In this document: positions 6,894 through 15,965 of the stretch, piece by piece
Numbering within the stretch: position 1 is the stretch's first letter
How the letters are laid out: every line of letters begins with the position of its first letter
From: JACDBE01 sp051002015
Lineage (GTDB): Bacteria > Actinomycetota > Acidimicrobiia > Spongiisociales > UBA5794
Direction of reading: 5' to 3'
DNA: 37,694 nt
Assembly (NCBI GenBank): GCA_051002015.1
Contig: JBPCMS010000091.1
Span: 1 to 37,694 of the forward strand
Position numbers and translations under genes: made by a program
Notes under the pieces: generated by a model
Database searches by the model: none
The model's input: only the letters and a program-made list of their open reading frames with translations
Told to the model about the DNA's origin: nothing

Positions 6894-8224
6894 CCCTGCG
6901 CTGGACGCTCGACCAGGTCGCCACCGCCACCGGGGGATCGTTCCACGGCGACGGCGGCCTGACCATCGCCGCCGTCGGCACCGACTCGCGCGCCGTCGAG
7001 CCCGGCTCGCTGTTCGTCGCCATCCGCGGCGACCACTTCGACGGCCACCGGTTCGCCCCGGCCGCCATCGCCGCCGGGGCCGTCGCCGTCGTGGTGGAGC
7101 GGGGCACCGTCGCCGACGACGTCCGACCCAGGGTCGAGGTGGAGGACACGGGGACGGCGCTGCGCGACCTCGGGGCGCACCGGCGGGCCCAGCTGACCAT
7201 GCCGGTGGTGGCGGTGACCGGGTCGACGGGGAAGACATCGACCAAGGACCTGCTCGCCGCCTCCATCCCGGGGGCGGCCGCATCGCCCCGGTCGTTCAAC
7301 AACGAGGTGGGAGTCCCCCTCTCCGTGCTCGCCACCGACGAGGACGCCGCCGCCCTGGTGCTCGAGGTCGGCTCACGCGGTCGGGGTCATATCTCCTGGC
7401 TGATGCCGGCGGTGTCTCCGGACGTGGCGGTGATCACCAACCTCGGTGTCGTCCACCTGGAGACCTTTGGCACGGTGGAGGCGCTGGCCGACGCCAAGTG
7501 GGAGCTGGTCGAGGGGCTGGGCGAGGGGGGCACGGCGGTGCTCCCCGTCGACCAACCCCGGCTGCGGCGGCACCATCGCGGCGGTACCGTCACCTTCGGT
7601 GGTTCGGGCGCCGATGTGGCCGTCGACCGGCTGCGGCTCGACGACCTCGGCCGGGCCCGGTTCACCCTCGCCACCCATTCGGGATCGGCCGAGGTGGCGC
7701 TCGGGGTCGCCGGTGCCCACCAGGCGACCAATGCCGCCGCCGCCGTCGCCGCCGGGATGGCCATCGGGGTCGATCTGGCGACGCTGGCCGCCGGTCTGGA
7801 GACGGCCCGGGGCTCGCCGGGGCGGATGGAAATCCACCAGGGGCGCTTCACCGTGGTCAATGATGCCTACAACGCAAACCCGGATTCGGTAAGGGCCGCC
7901 CTCCGCACGGTGGCGGTGATGCCGGGGCGGCACATCGCCGTGCTGGGGAAGATGGCCGAGCTGGGGCCGATCGAAGCGGAGGAACACAGGCGCGTGGGAG
8001 CCGAGGCCAGACAGCTCGGGTACGCCGCCGTGGTGGTGGTGGGGGAGGACCCCGGGTTGGCCGAGGGCGCCGGCGACCTCGCCGTGGTGGTGGCCGATCA
8101 GGGCGCAGCCGCCATCATCGTCACCGGGATCGTCGCCCCCGGGGACGTCGTGCTGGTGAAGGCGTCGCGCACCGTCGGGCTCGACCGTCTCGCCGTCCTG
8201 CTCGCCAAGGCGGCCACCATATGA
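6890..8224 (+). CDS. murF: UDP-MurNAc-tripeptide-D-Ala-D-Ala ligase MurF
   Basis: MurF attaches D-Ala-D-Ala to complete the UDP-MurNAc-pentapeptide. The product has 444 residues. The N-terminal domain includes DSRAVEPGSLFVAIRG. The ATP-binding P-loop is VTGSTGKTSTKD beginning at residue 109. The family motif S-F-N-N-E-V-G-V-P follows, then NLGVVHLE and, in the C-terminal domain, NDAYNANPDS. The STGKT form of the P-loop separates MurF from MurE (TNGKT). It is overlapped by ATGA junctions with murE upstream and mraY downstream. No ddl gene, which would supply its D-Ala-D-Ala, is present in the window. Confidence 0.96.
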   Translation: MTLRWTLDQVATATGGSFHGDGGLTIAAVGTDSRAVEPGSLFVAIRGDHFDGHRFAPAAIAAGAVAVVVERGTVADDVRPRVEVEDTGTALRDLGAHRRAQLTMPVVAVTGSTGKTSTKDLLAASIPGAAASPRSFNNEVGVPLSVLATDEDAAALVLEVGSRGRGHISWLMPAVSPDVAVITNLGVVHLETFGTVEALADAKWELVEGLGEGGTAVLPVDQPRLRRHHRGGTVTFGGSGADVAVDRLRLDDLGRARFTLATHSGSAEVALGVAGAHQATNAAAAVAAGMAIGVDLATLAAGLETARGSPGRMEIHQGRFTVVNDAYNANPDSVRAALRTVAVMPGRHIAVLGKMAELGPIEAEEHRRVGAEARQLGYAAVVVVGEDPGLAEGAGDLAVVVADQGAAAIIVTGIVAPGDVVLVKASRTVGLDRLAVLLAKAATI

Positions 8225-9282
8225 TCTCGCTGCTCATCGCGGGGGCGGTGTCGTTCGTTCTGACCATCTTGCTGACCCCGGTGGCCATCCGGGTGCTGCG
8301 CGACCGCGACATCGGCCAGTTCATCCAGGCCGAGCTGGAGGGTCACAGCCACAAGCGGGGCACCCCCACCATGGGTGGGCTGGTGATGTGGCTCGGGGTC
8401 ACCGTCGGCTACGTGGCGGCGCACGTCCGTCTCTTCAGCTTCTCGGACGGGGTGGTGTTCGAGACCCTGGCGTTCGCCCCCCAGGGCGCCCTCGCCCTGT
8501 TCGCCTTCCTCGGGATGGGCTTCATCGGCTTCCTCGACGACCATGCCAAGTACGCCAGGAAACAGAACCTCGGTCTGACCAAGCGGTGGAAGTTCCTCGG
8601 CCAGCTCCTGATCGCCGGGCTGTTCGCCTGGGGGGCGGTCGCCGCCGGGGTCGATCCGTCGTTCCAGGTGACCAACACCTTCTCGATCGCCCTCGGCCCC
8701 GTCTTCTACACGGTGCTGGTGCTGGTGATGCTGACCGGGTCGGCGAACGCGGTGAACCTCACCGATGGGCTCGACGGGCTGGTGGCAGGCTCGGGTGCGC
8801 TGATCTTCGGGGCGTACATGCTCATCGCCTTCTGGGAGTTCCGCAACATCACCGTCTACTCGGTCGACGGTGCCCTCGACCTGGGGATGTTCGCCGCCGG
8901 CGTGGTCGGTGCGGTCGCCGGGTTCCTGTGGTGGAACGCCGCCCCCGCCCAGATCATCATGGGGGACACCGGCTCGCAGGCGCTGGGCGGTGCCCTGGCC
9001 TCGCTCGCCCTCCTCACCAGGACCCATCTCCTGCTGATCCTGCTCGGCGGGCTGTACGTGATGGTGGCGGTGTCCGTCATCCTCCAGGTGTTCTCCTTCC
9101 GGGTGTTCGGGAGGCGGATCTTCAAGATGGCGCCGCTGCACCATCACTTCGAGCTCAAGGGATGGCCGGAGACAACCGTGATCGTCCGCTTCTGGATCGT
9201 GGCCGGGCTGTTCGTTGCGTTGGGGATTGGGATCTTCTACGCCGACTTCCTCCTCGTCACCGAAGGGGGGGTCCTTCCGTGA
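8221..9282 (+). CDS. mraY: Phospho-MurNAc-pentapeptide transferase MraY
   Basis: MraY transfers phospho-MurNAc-pentapeptide to undecaprenyl phosphate to make lipid I. It is an integral membrane enzyme of 353 residues with about ten hydrophobic segments. The catalytic and Mg-binding motifs are all present: GTPTMGG near residue 45, F-L-D-D107-H-x-K, NLTDGLDG at 179-186, and H-H-H-F-E at 307-311. It starts in an ATGA overlap with murF, and its stop overlaps the murD GTG as GTGA. Confidence 0.96.
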   Translation: MISLLIAGAVSFVLTILLTPVAIRVLRDRDIGQFIQAELEGHSHKRGTPTMGGLVMWLGVTVGYVAAHVRLFSFSDGVVFETLAFAPQGALALFAFLGMGFIGFLDDHAKYARKQNLGLTKRWKFLGQLLIAGLFAWGAVAAGVDPSFQVTNTFSIALGPVFYTVLVLVMLTGSANAVNLTDGLDGLVAGSGALIFGAYMLIAFWEFRNITVYSVDGALDLGMFAAGVVGAVAGFLWWNAAPAQIIMGDTGSQALGGALASLALLTRTHLLLILLGGLYVMVAVSVILQVFSFRVFGRRIFKMAPLHHHFELKGWPETTVIVRFWIVAGLFVALGIGIFYADFLLVTEGGVLP

Positions 9283-10568
9283 AGGTGCTGGTCCTGGGTG
9301 GTGCGGTGAGCGGCCGGGCCGCCGCCCGGCTGGCGTCGCGGCTCGGGCACGACGTCGCCCTGTACGACCGCACCGCCGCCGCCACCCACGACCTCCCCGA
9401 GGGCGTCGCTGCCCACCAAGGTGCATGGGATCCCGAGCTGCTGGGCGGGGTCGATCTGGTGGTCACCAGCCCCGGCATCCCCGAGGGCGCCCCGCCCGTC
9501 GCCGATGCACTCGCCACCGGGGTGCCGCTGGTCAGCGAGCTCGAGTTCGGCGCCTCCCACCTCGAGGTTCCGTACGTTGCCGTCACCGGGACCAACGGCA
9601 AGACCACGGTCACCGAGGCGGCGGCGGCGATGCTGGGCGCCTCGGGGATGCGCACCGTCGCCGCCGGCAACGTGGGGCTGGCGCTGTGCGACGTGGTGGG
9701 CGAGCCGTGGGACGTCGTCGCCGTCGAGGCCTCCAGCTTCCAGCTCCGGTTCATCGACCGGTTCCACCCCTCCGCAGCCGCCATCCTCAACATCGCCCCC
9801 GACCACCTCGACTGGCACGCCGACCTCGAGGGCTACGCCGCGGCGAAGGCCCGCATCCACGAGAACCAGGGCAAGGGCGATCTCGTCGCCTACCCGGTGG
9901 ACGACCCCGTCGCCGCCGCCGCCGCCGCCGGCGCCCGTTCGAGAAGGGTTCCGGTGAGCGGCACCCACCGCCCGCCCGGCGGGAACGGGCCCGAGGGGGG
10001 CAGGGTCCACATCGAGGACCTCGACTTTCCCGTTCCCCACCTCGACCCGGTGTGGCTGTACGACCTCACCGTGGCCGGCACCTTGGCCAGGTCGCAGGGG
10101 GCGACCGCGGCCGGGATCGGATCGGTGATCGAAGGCTTCGGCCCCGGCCCCCACCGCAGGCGGGTGGTGGCGGTGCGCCACGGGGTCACCTGGGTCGACG
10201 ACTCGAAGGCGACCAACCCCCACGCTGCCGCCGCCGCCGCCAGCGCCTACCCGTCGGTGGTCCTCATCGCCGGCGGCCGCAACAAGGGTCTCGATCTGGC
10301 CCCGATGCTGGCGGTGCCGACCATCCGCCGGGTGCTGGCCATCGGGGAGGCGACCGACGAGCTGGTCGCCGCCGGTGGGGAGCTGGTCACCCCGGTCATC
10401 GACATGGCGGCGGCGGTGGAGCTCGCCGCCGCCATCGCCCGCCCCGGCGACACGGTGCTGCTCGCCCCCGGCTGCGCCAGCTTTGACATGTTCGACGACT
10501 ACGCCCACCGCGGCGAGGTGTTCGCCGGGGCGGTCGCCGGTCTCGAGGAGGCGGACCGTGACCGGTAG
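9279..10568 (+). CDS. murD: UDP-MurNAc-L-Ala-D-Glu ligase MurD
   Basis: MurD adds D-glutamate to UDP-MurNAc-L-Ala. The product has 429 residues with a GTG start at 9279, which gives V-K-V-L-V-L-G-G-A-V-S-G-R, the expected N-terminal nucleotide-binding fold. Other features are SPGIPEGAPP, the ATP P-loop VTGTNGKTT at 102-110, EASSFQLRF, NIAPDHLDWH, VDDSKATNPHA and, near the end, LLAPGCASFDMFDDY. These are diagnostic of MurD. It overlaps mraY by 4 nt and ftsW by 11 nt. Confidence 0.95.
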   Translation: MKVLVLGGAVSGRAAARLASRLGHDVALYDRTAAATHDLPEGVAAHQGAWDPELLGGVDLVVTSPGIPEGAPPVADALATGVPLVSELEFGASHLEVPYVAVTGTNGKTTVTEAAAAMLGASGMRTVAAGNVGLALCDVVGEPWDVVAVEASSFQLRFIDRFHPSAAAILNIAPDHLDWHADLEGYAAAKARIHENQGKGDLVAYPVDDPVAAAAAAGARSRRVPVSGTHRPPGGNGPEGGRVHIEDLDFPVPHLDPVWLYDLTVAGTLARSQGATAAGIGSVIEGFGPGPHRRRVVAVRHGVTWVDDSKATNPHAAAAAASAYPSVVLIAGGRNKGLDLAPMLAVPTIRRVLAIGEATDELVAAGGELVTPVIDMAAAVELAAAIARPGDTVLLAPGCASFDMFDDYAHRGEVFAGAVAGLEEADRDR

Positions 10569-11745
10569 GGCCACCACCTCCACCACGACCAGCACCAGGA
10601 CCACCGACCTGGTGCACTCGGCGGCGGCGGCGTGGCGCCGGCCCCAGGAGCGCCGGGCGATGATGCTGGCCATCCCCATCGCCTTCCTGGTGGTGATCGG
10701 TCTCGGCGCCGTGCTGTCCTCGAGCTCGGTGGTGGCGATCCGGGAGGGGCTCGACCAGTACGCCATCTTCGAACGGCAGTTGCTGTATGTCGGGCTGGGG
10801 ATCGCCGCCATGATCGCCACCACCAAGATCCCGTACCGGTGGTACGCCAGGTGGGCGCCGCTGATCCTGGTGGTGGCCATCGCCGCCCTGGTCGCCACCC
10901 GGCTGATCGGGTCGGTGCGGGGCGGGTCGCGCAGCTGGATCGAGCTTGGCTCCTTCACGGCGCAGCCGTCGGAGTTCGCCAAGTTCGCCGTGGTCGTCTA
11001 CCTGGCGGCGGTGCTGTCCCGCAAGGAACAGCATCTCGGCCAGTTCTCCCACGTCTTCTGGCCGGTGGCGGGATCGCTCGGGGTGGTCTCGTCGCTGGTG
11101 ATGCTCCAGCCGGACCTGGGCACCACCATCCTGGTCATGGTGGCCGCATTCGCCGTCGTCATCGCCTCGGCGGCGCCGTTCCGCCACGTCCTCGCCCTCG
11201 GGGCGCTCGCCGCCGGCGGTGCCGGGTTCCTCGCCTGGAGCGAGCCGTACCGGTGGGAGCGGCTGATGTCGTGGTTCGACGAGACACCGGACATCCTCGG
11301 TGAGGGTCTGCAGGCGCATCAGGCGCTGGTCGCCCTCGGGAGCGGTGGGCTGTTCGGGGTGGGGCTCGGGGCCAGCAGGGCGAGGTGGTCGTTCCTCCCC
11401 AACGCCCACACCGACTTCATCTTCGCCATCATCGGAGAGGAGACCGGTCTCGCCGGCGCCCTCAGCGTGATCACCCTGTTCGTGATCCTCACCGTGGTCG
11501 GGGTCATCGTGGCGATGCGGGCCAGGGACCAGTTCGGGCGGCTGCTCGCCATCGGGCTGCTCACCTGGGTCACCACCCAGGCGATCGTCAACATCGGAGG
11601 CGTGGTCGGGGCGCTCCCCATCACCGGGGTACCGCTCCCGTTCGTGTCGGTCGGGGGGAGCGCCATGATCGTCAACCTGGCGGTGGTCGGCGTCCTCCTC
11701 AACATCGCCCGCACCGGGGTCGAGCCGGTCAGGGGCCGGGCGTGA
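10558..11745 (+). CDS. ftsW: Septal peptidoglycan glycosyltransferase FtsW (SEDS family)
   Basis: FtsW polymerises lipid II at the septum together with FtsI. The product has 395 residues with about ten transmembrane segments after a Thr/Ser-rich cytoplasmic N-terminus of about 35 residues. SEDS motifs visible are GGSRSWIELGSFTAQPSEFAK, LQPDLGT, and LPNAHTDFIFAIIGEE, which contains the catalytic Asp286. Near the end, G-V-P-L-P-F-V-S-V-G-G-S is the FtsW/RodA signature. The start is GTG at 10558, inside the end of murD, with GAGGAGG a few bases upstream. The stop overlaps murG as GTGA. Confidence 0.95.
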   Translation: MTGRATTSTTTSTRTTDLVHSAAAAWRRPQERRAMMLAIPIAFLVVIGLGAVLSSSSVVAIREGLDQYAIFERQLLYVGLGIAAMIATTKIPYRWYARWAPLILVVAIAALVATRLIGSVRGGSRSWIELGSFTAQPSEFAKFAVVVYLAAVLSRKEQHLGQFSHVFWPVAGSLGVVSSLVMLQPDLGTTILVMVAAFAVVIASAAPFRHVLALGALAAGGAGFLAWSEPYRWERLMSWFDETPDILGEGLQAHQALVALGSGGLFGVGLGASRARWSFLPNAHTDFIFAIIGEETGLAGALSVITLFVILTVVGVIVAMRARDQFGRLLAIGLLTWVTTQAIVNIGGVVGALPITGVPLPFVSVGGSAMIVNLAVVGVLLNIARTGVEPVRGRA

Positions 11746-12821
11746 CGTACGCCATCGCCGCCGCTGGGACCGGCGGCCACGTGTACCCGGCCATCGCGGT
11801 GGCGGACGCCCTGGTCGACCGGGGCATCCCCACCGACGAGATCGTCTTCTTCGGCGGCGATCGGATGGAGGCGGAGGCGGTGCCGGCCGCCGGCTACCGG
11901 TTCGTTCCGGTGAAGATCCATGGGCTGCGCCGATCGCTCTCCATGGAGAACCTGGAGCTGCCCGGCTTGGTGTGGAGGGCGGCGGCGACCATGACCGAGA
12001 CCATGGCCGCCTCCGGCACCAAGGTGGTCACCGTCTTTGGCGGCTACGTGTCGGGACCGGCCGCCGTCGCCGCCGGGCGGGCCAAGGCGACCCTGTTCCT
12101 CCACGAGCAGAACGCCGTTCCCGGGCTGGCCAACAGGATCATCTCGTGGCGGGCCGAGACCAGCTTCGTCGCCTTCCCCGCCGCCATGTACCGGCTACGT
12201 CACCCACGGCTGGTGGGGAACCCGCTGCGTAGGGACCTGCGCCGCTTCGATCGCCGGTTGCTGCGCCTCGAGGCGAGGCACCGCTACGACCTGCCTGCCG
12301 ACGTCCCGGTGCTCGGGGTCCTGGGAGGGAGCCTCGGCGCCCAGGTGGTCAACGACGTGGTGGCCCGGATCGCAGACGACGCAGACGCCGACCAGCTCGC
12401 CATCGTCCACCTCACCGGCACCGCCCACCACGATGCGGTGGCGGCCCGTGCCGCCCGCAGCGGGATCACCTGGCGCACCGTGCCCTTCGAGGACGCCATG
12501 CCGCTGTTCTACGCCGCCGCCGACCTGGTGCTGGCGCGGGCGGGAGCGGTCACGGTCAGCGAGCTGGCGATGACGGCAACCCCGGCCGTCCTGGTCCCGC
12601 TCGAGGCGGTGGGCCAGGAGGGCAACGCCGACTACCTGGCCCACGGGGGCGGCGCCGTCGTGGTCCCGGAGGCTTCGATCGACCGGGTCCCCGTCGACGT
12701 CCAGCAGCTCATGCTCGACCCGGAGCGGCGTCGGGTGATGGGCGCCGCCGCCGGTGCCCTCGCCCGCCCCGAGGCTGCCGATGTCGTCGCCGCGGTGATG
12801 GCCGAGGCCGCCGATGGCTGA
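11742..12821 (+). CDS. murG: Lipid II-forming GlcNAc transferase MurG
   Basis: MurG adds GlcNAc from UDP-GlcNAc to lipid I on the inner membrane face, making lipid II. The product has 359 residues with a GTG start and the GT28 fold. The N-terminal G-loop is A-A-G-T-G-G-H at about 7-13, then V-Y-P-A-I-A. Other motifs are FGGYVSGPAAVAA, H-E-Q-N-A-V-P-G, GGSLGAQVVND, and the UDP-binding R-A-G-A-V-T-V-S-E-L-A. The stretch PLEAVGQEGN-ADYLAHGG corresponds to the family P-x-x-x-Q-x-x-N/A region. It is GTGA-coupled to ftsW and overlaps murC by 8 nt. Confidence 0.95.
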   Translation: MTYAIAAAGTGGHVYPAIAVADALVDRGIPTDEIVFFGGDRMEAEAVPAAGYRFVPVKIHGLRRSLSMENLELPGLVWRAAATMTETMAASGTKVVTVFGGYVSGPAAVAAGRAKATLFLHEQNAVPGLANRIISWRAETSFVAFPAAMYRLRHPRLVGNPLRRDLRRFDRRLLRLEARHRYDLPADVPVLGVLGGSLGAQVVNDVVARIADDADADQLAIVHLTGTAHHDAVAARAARSGITWRTVPFEDAMPLFYAAADLVLARAGAVTVSELAMTATPAVLVPLEAVGQEGNADYLAHGGGAVVVPEASIDRVPVDVQQLMLDPERRRVMGAAAGALARPEAADVVAAVMAEAADG

Positions 12822-14205
12822 GCGCAGGGCGGCCCCGCCGCTTCCCCCCTCCGGATCGATCCACATCATCGGTGCGGGTGGCGCCGGGATGAGTGCCCTC
12901 GCCAAGCTGCTCGCCGGGATGGGCTACCGGGTCACCGGCTCCGACCTGAAGCCGGGGAACCTGCTCGACGCCCTCGGCGATCTCGGGATCGAGACCTGGG
13001 TGGGGCACCGTCCCCAGCGGATGGCGGGGACCGACCTGGTGGTGTTCTCGTCCGCCGTACCCGATGATGACCCCGAGATCGTCGCCGCCCGCCAGGCCGG
13101 GGTCACGGTGTGGGCCCGGCCCACCCTGCTCGAGGCGTTGACCGGGCGCACCCCTGCGGTCGGGTTCGCCGGCACCCACGGCAAGACGACATCGACCGCC
13201 CTCGCCGTCACCGCCCTGCGCTCCGCAGGCGAGGACCCGAGCTTCATCGTCGGTGGCGAGATGGTCGCTCTGGCCACCGGGGCCCACCTCGGCCGCGGGC
13301 CCCGGTTCTTCCTCGAGGCGGACGAGGCGTTCGGGACCTTCCGGCACCTGCGGCTCAACGGGTTGATGGTCACCAACATCGAGCCGGACCATCTCGACTT
13401 CTACGGGACGGCGGCGGCGATGGAGCAGGCGTTCGCCCTCGTCGCCAACCGGGTGGACGGCCCCGTGGTCGCCTGCGTCGACGACCAGGGGGTGCGCCGC
13501 CTCGGCGAGCGGGTCGAGCTGATCGGCTACGGGCTCACCGAGTTGGCGGCATGGCGAATGTCCGATCCGACCTTCGACGCCGGGAGCACCGCCTTCACCC
13601 TCACCACCAGGGGCGGCGACCGGTACCGGGTCGAGGTCCCGCTTCCGGGGCTCCACGTCGCCCGGAACGCCGCCGGGGTGATCGCCCTGCTCAGCGAGCT
13701 GGGCCACGACACCCCCTCTCTCGTCTCCGGTGTCGCCCAGTTCCGCGGGGTGCGGCGGCGGTTCGAGATCAGGGGCACCGTTGCCGGGGTCACGGTCGTC
13801 GACGACTACGCCCATCACCCCACCGAGGTCGCCGCCACCATCGCCGCCGGCCGGCTGGGCGGATGGGGCAAGGTGTGGGCGGTGTTCCAGCCGCACCGGT
13901 ACACCAGGACCGCCGATCTCGGCGCCGAGTTCGGCGGGCCCCTGGCCACCGCCGATCGGGTGATCGTCACCGACGTCTACCCGGCGGGGGAGCCGCCCAT
14001 CCCCGGGGTCACCGGCAGGATCGTGGCCGAGGCGGTGGCCGCCGCCGGCGGCGCCGTCCGCTACGTCCCTGGACTGCCGGCGGCCGCCGACCTGCTGGCC
14101 CGATCGGTGGCCGCAGGCGACCTGGTGCTGCTGCTCGGCGCCGGGGACGTGACCGGGGTGGCCGAGCTTCTCCTCGCCGCCCTCGAGCATCGAGGGCGAG
14201 GGTGA
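12814..14205 (+). CDS. murC: UDP-MurNAc-L-alanine ligase MurC
   Basis: MurC adds the first residue, L-Ala, to UDP-MurNAc. The product has 463 residues. The UDP-binding domain has IHIIGAGGAGMSALA and GYRVTGSDLK. The ATP P-loop is G120-T-H-G-K124-T-T. Next come F-L-E-A-D-E-A-F-G-T-F, NIEPDHLDFY and, in the C-terminal domain, V-D-D-Y-A-H-H-P-T-E and FQPHRYTRT. The GTHGKT P-loop and DDYAHHPTE are MurC signatures. The ATG at 12814 overlaps murG; the stop shares a base with the murB ATG (TGATG). Confidence 0.96.
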   Translation: MAERRAAPPLPPSGSIHIIGAGGAGMSALAKLLAGMGYRVTGSDLKPGNLLDALGDLGIETWVGHRPQRMAGTDLVVFSSAVPDDDPEIVAARQAGVTVWARPTLLEALTGRTPAVGFAGTHGKTTSTALAVTALRSAGEDPSFIVGGEMVALATGAHLGRGPRFFLEADEAFGTFRHLRLNGLMVTNIEPDHLDFYGTAAAMEQAFALVANRVDGPVVACVDDQGVRRLGERVELIGYGLTELAAWRMSDPTFDAGSTAFTLTTRGGDRYRVEVPLPGLHVARNAAGVIALLSELGHDTPSLVSGVAQFRGVRRRFEIRGTVAGVTVVDDYAHHPTEVAATIAAGRLGGWGKVWAVFQPHRYTRTADLGAEFGGPLATADRVIVTDVYPAGEPPIPGVTGRIVAEAVAAAGGAVRYVPGLPAAADLLARSVAAGDLVLLLGAGDVTGVAELLLAALEHRGRG

Positions 14206-15119
14206 TGGCCGTCGACCACCGACACCCCCCCGATCCGCTTCGCCGGTCGGTCCCGCTCTCCGGTCTCACCACCTACCGGTTCGGCGGGGAGGCGGCGTGG
14301 CTGGCCGAGCCGGATGACCTCACCGAGCTGGCGGCGGTGCGCGCCGCCGCCGTCCATCTCGGTCTGCCCATCGTCATGGTGGGGCGGGGGAGCAACGTGG
14401 TGATCAGCGATGGTGGCCTCGAGGCGGTGGTGGTCCGGCTCGGTGGCGGGTTGGGGACCATCGAGCTGGTGGGCGGGGAGATCGTCGTCGCCGGCGCCGC
14501 CGCCCCGCAGCCCAAGGTTGCCCGCTTCGCGGTGGAGGGCGACCGGGGCGGGCTCGAGTTCCTGGTCGGCGTCCCCGGATCGATCGGGGGAGGGGTGGTG
14601 ATGAACGCCGGCTGCTTCGGATCGGATTTCGCCGGGTGGATGATCGACGCCGCCATCCTCGACCTCGAGGCCGGGTCGGTCACCAACCGCACCCCCGACG
14701 ATCTCGCCATGTCGTACCGGTCGACCGGGCTCACCGACCGCCATATCGTGCTCTCCGCCCGCTTCCGCACCAGCTCGCAGCCGGCGGAGCAGGGGCGGGA
14801 GCGGCTGCGCGACATCACCCGCTGGCGCCGGCTGAGCCAGCCGGGGGGGACCCTCAACGCCGGGAGTGTCTTCAAGAACCCGCCGGGCGACCACGCCGGC
14901 AGGCTCATCGACGCCGCCGGTCTCAAGGGGCTCGCCCTCGGGGGGGCCAGGGTGTCGCCGCGCCACGCCAACTTCTTCGAGGCGGCGGTGGGTGCAACCG
15001 CCCAGGATGTGTTCGACCTGGTCACCGAGGTGCGGCGCAGGGTGCTCGACCACGCCGGGGTCCTGCTCCAGCCGGAGGTCCGGTTCCTCGGCGAGTTCGA
15101 CCGGGGCGGTGAGGGGTGA
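14205..15119 (+). CDS. murB: UDP-N-acetylenolpyruvoylglucosamine reductase MurB
   Basis: MurB reduces UDP-GlcNAc-enolpyruvate to UDP-MurNAc using FAD and NADPH. The product has 304 residues. FAD-binding features are V-G-R-G-S-N64-V-V-I-S-D and GVPGSIGGGVVMNAGCFGSD. The S-Y-R-S-T motif follows. The active-site Ser221 lies in G-S-V-F-K-N-P, and a C-terminal Glu lies in LQPEVRFLGEF. The GSxFKNP form matches the shorter type II MurB proteins. An alternative GTG start lies 3 nt upstream. murA, which makes its substrate, is not in the window. The stop overlaps ftsQ as GTGA. Confidence 0.94.
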   Translation: MAVDHRHPPDPLRRSVPLSGLTTYRFGGEAAWLAEPDDLTELAAVRAAAVHLGLPIVMVGRGSNVVISDGGLEAVVVRLGGGLGTIELVGGEIVVAGAAAPQPKVARFAVEGDRGGLEFLVGVPGSIGGGVVMNAGCFGSDFAGWMIDAAILDLEAGSVTNRTPDDLAMSYRSTGLTDRHIVLSARFRTSSQPAEQGRERLRDITRWRRLSQPGGTLNAGSVFKNPPGDHAGRLIDAAGLKGLALGGARVSPRHANFFEAAVGATAQDVFDLVTEVRRRVLDHAGVLLQPEVRFLGEFDRGGEG

Positions 15120-15880
15120 AGGTGGTGGTCGATCCCCGATTGGCCGACCGCAGACACGAGGTGCGGGAGAGCTGGGCACGGCGCCGGCTGCGCTGGGTCG
15201 TTGCCCTCGCCGGTCTCGTCCTGCTCGCTGCCGTCGGCCTCGCCGTCCTTGATTCCCCGTGGCTGTCGGTGCACCGGATCGACGTCGAGGGTGCGGCCAA
15301 CGCCCCGGTGGAGCGGGTGCTGGCCGAGGCTGGCGTGATACCGGGTACCCCGACGATCCGGGTCAGGTCGGGTGCCCTGGTGACGATGCTCGAATCCGAG
15401 CCATGGGTGGCGGATGCCACGGTCAGCGTTCATTGGCCGGGGAGCGTCGAGGTGACGGTGGTGGAACGAGCTCCCGCCGCCTGGGTCGACACCGGCAGGC
15501 GGTGGGCGCTGGTCGCCGTCGACGGGGTCGTGGTCACGATGGGCGAGCCGGTCGATGGCGAGCCACGCCTCACCGGGGTCTACGAAGGGCTCCGTCCCGG
15601 CCACCGGATCGGGGACGATGCAGCGGCGGCCGTGATCGGTTTCCTGGGAAGGCTTCCCGCCGAGCTCGCCGTCGGCGCCACCGGCCACGTCACCGAGCAC
15701 GGGGGGGTGATCAACACCGGGGAGCTGACGATCCTGATCGGAGACGGCGCCGACCTCGATGCCAAGGCGGCGACCCTGACCTCGCTGCTCGAGCAGGGGA
15801 TCGAGCCGGGTAGCACCGTCAACCTGATCTCACCGGCGAGACCGGGGATCGGTAAGTCTCAACCAACGGTAGAGGGTTAA
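15116..15880 (+). CDS. ftsQ: Cell division protein FtsQ (DivIB)
   Basis: The product has 254 residues. It has a basic cytoplasmic N-terminus, a single transmembrane segment at about 27-45, and a POTRA domain from about residue 50 (WLSVHRIDVEGA, then ESEPWVADATVSVHWPGSVEVTVVER). A FtsQ/DivIB beta domain follows (W-A-L-V-A-V-D-G-V-V). FtsQ scaffolds the FtsL/FtsB-type complex at the septum. The GTG start at 15116 sits in a GTGA overlap with murB. The stop TAA precedes an 85-bp gap before the preferred ftsZ start, the largest break within the mur/fts block after rsmH. Confidence 0.9.
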   Translation: MKVVVDPRLADRRHEVRESWARRRLRWVVALAGLVLLAAVGLAVLDSPWLSVHRIDVEGAANAPVERVLAEAGVIPGTPTIRVRSGALVTMLESEPWVADATVSVHWPGSVEVTVVERAPAAWVDTGRRWALVAVDGVVVTMGEPVDGEPRLTGVYEGLRPGHRIGDDAAAAVIGFLGRLPAELAVGATGHVTEHGGVINTGELTILIGDGADLDAKAATLTSLLEQGIEPGSTVNLISPARPGIGKSQPTVEG

Positions 15881-15965
15881 GGTGAAGATCCGTCGCGTTC
15901 GCCCTCCACAGGCTAATGTGCAGATTGAGCCTTACTCGAATCGGGAGCCAACAAGGGAGTCCGGT
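15881..15965 (+). promoter_or_regulatory. ftsQ-ftsZ spacer, possible internal ftsZ promoter
   Basis: This gap is less GC-rich than its surroundings. It contains TAATGT at 15914-15919, which fits TANNNT, and AAGGGAG just ahead of the ftsZ GTG. Internal promoters in front of ftsZ are common in actinobacteria. An in-frame GTG at 15882 would instead give FtsZ a 28-residue extension. No clear -35 is visible. Confidence 0.35.
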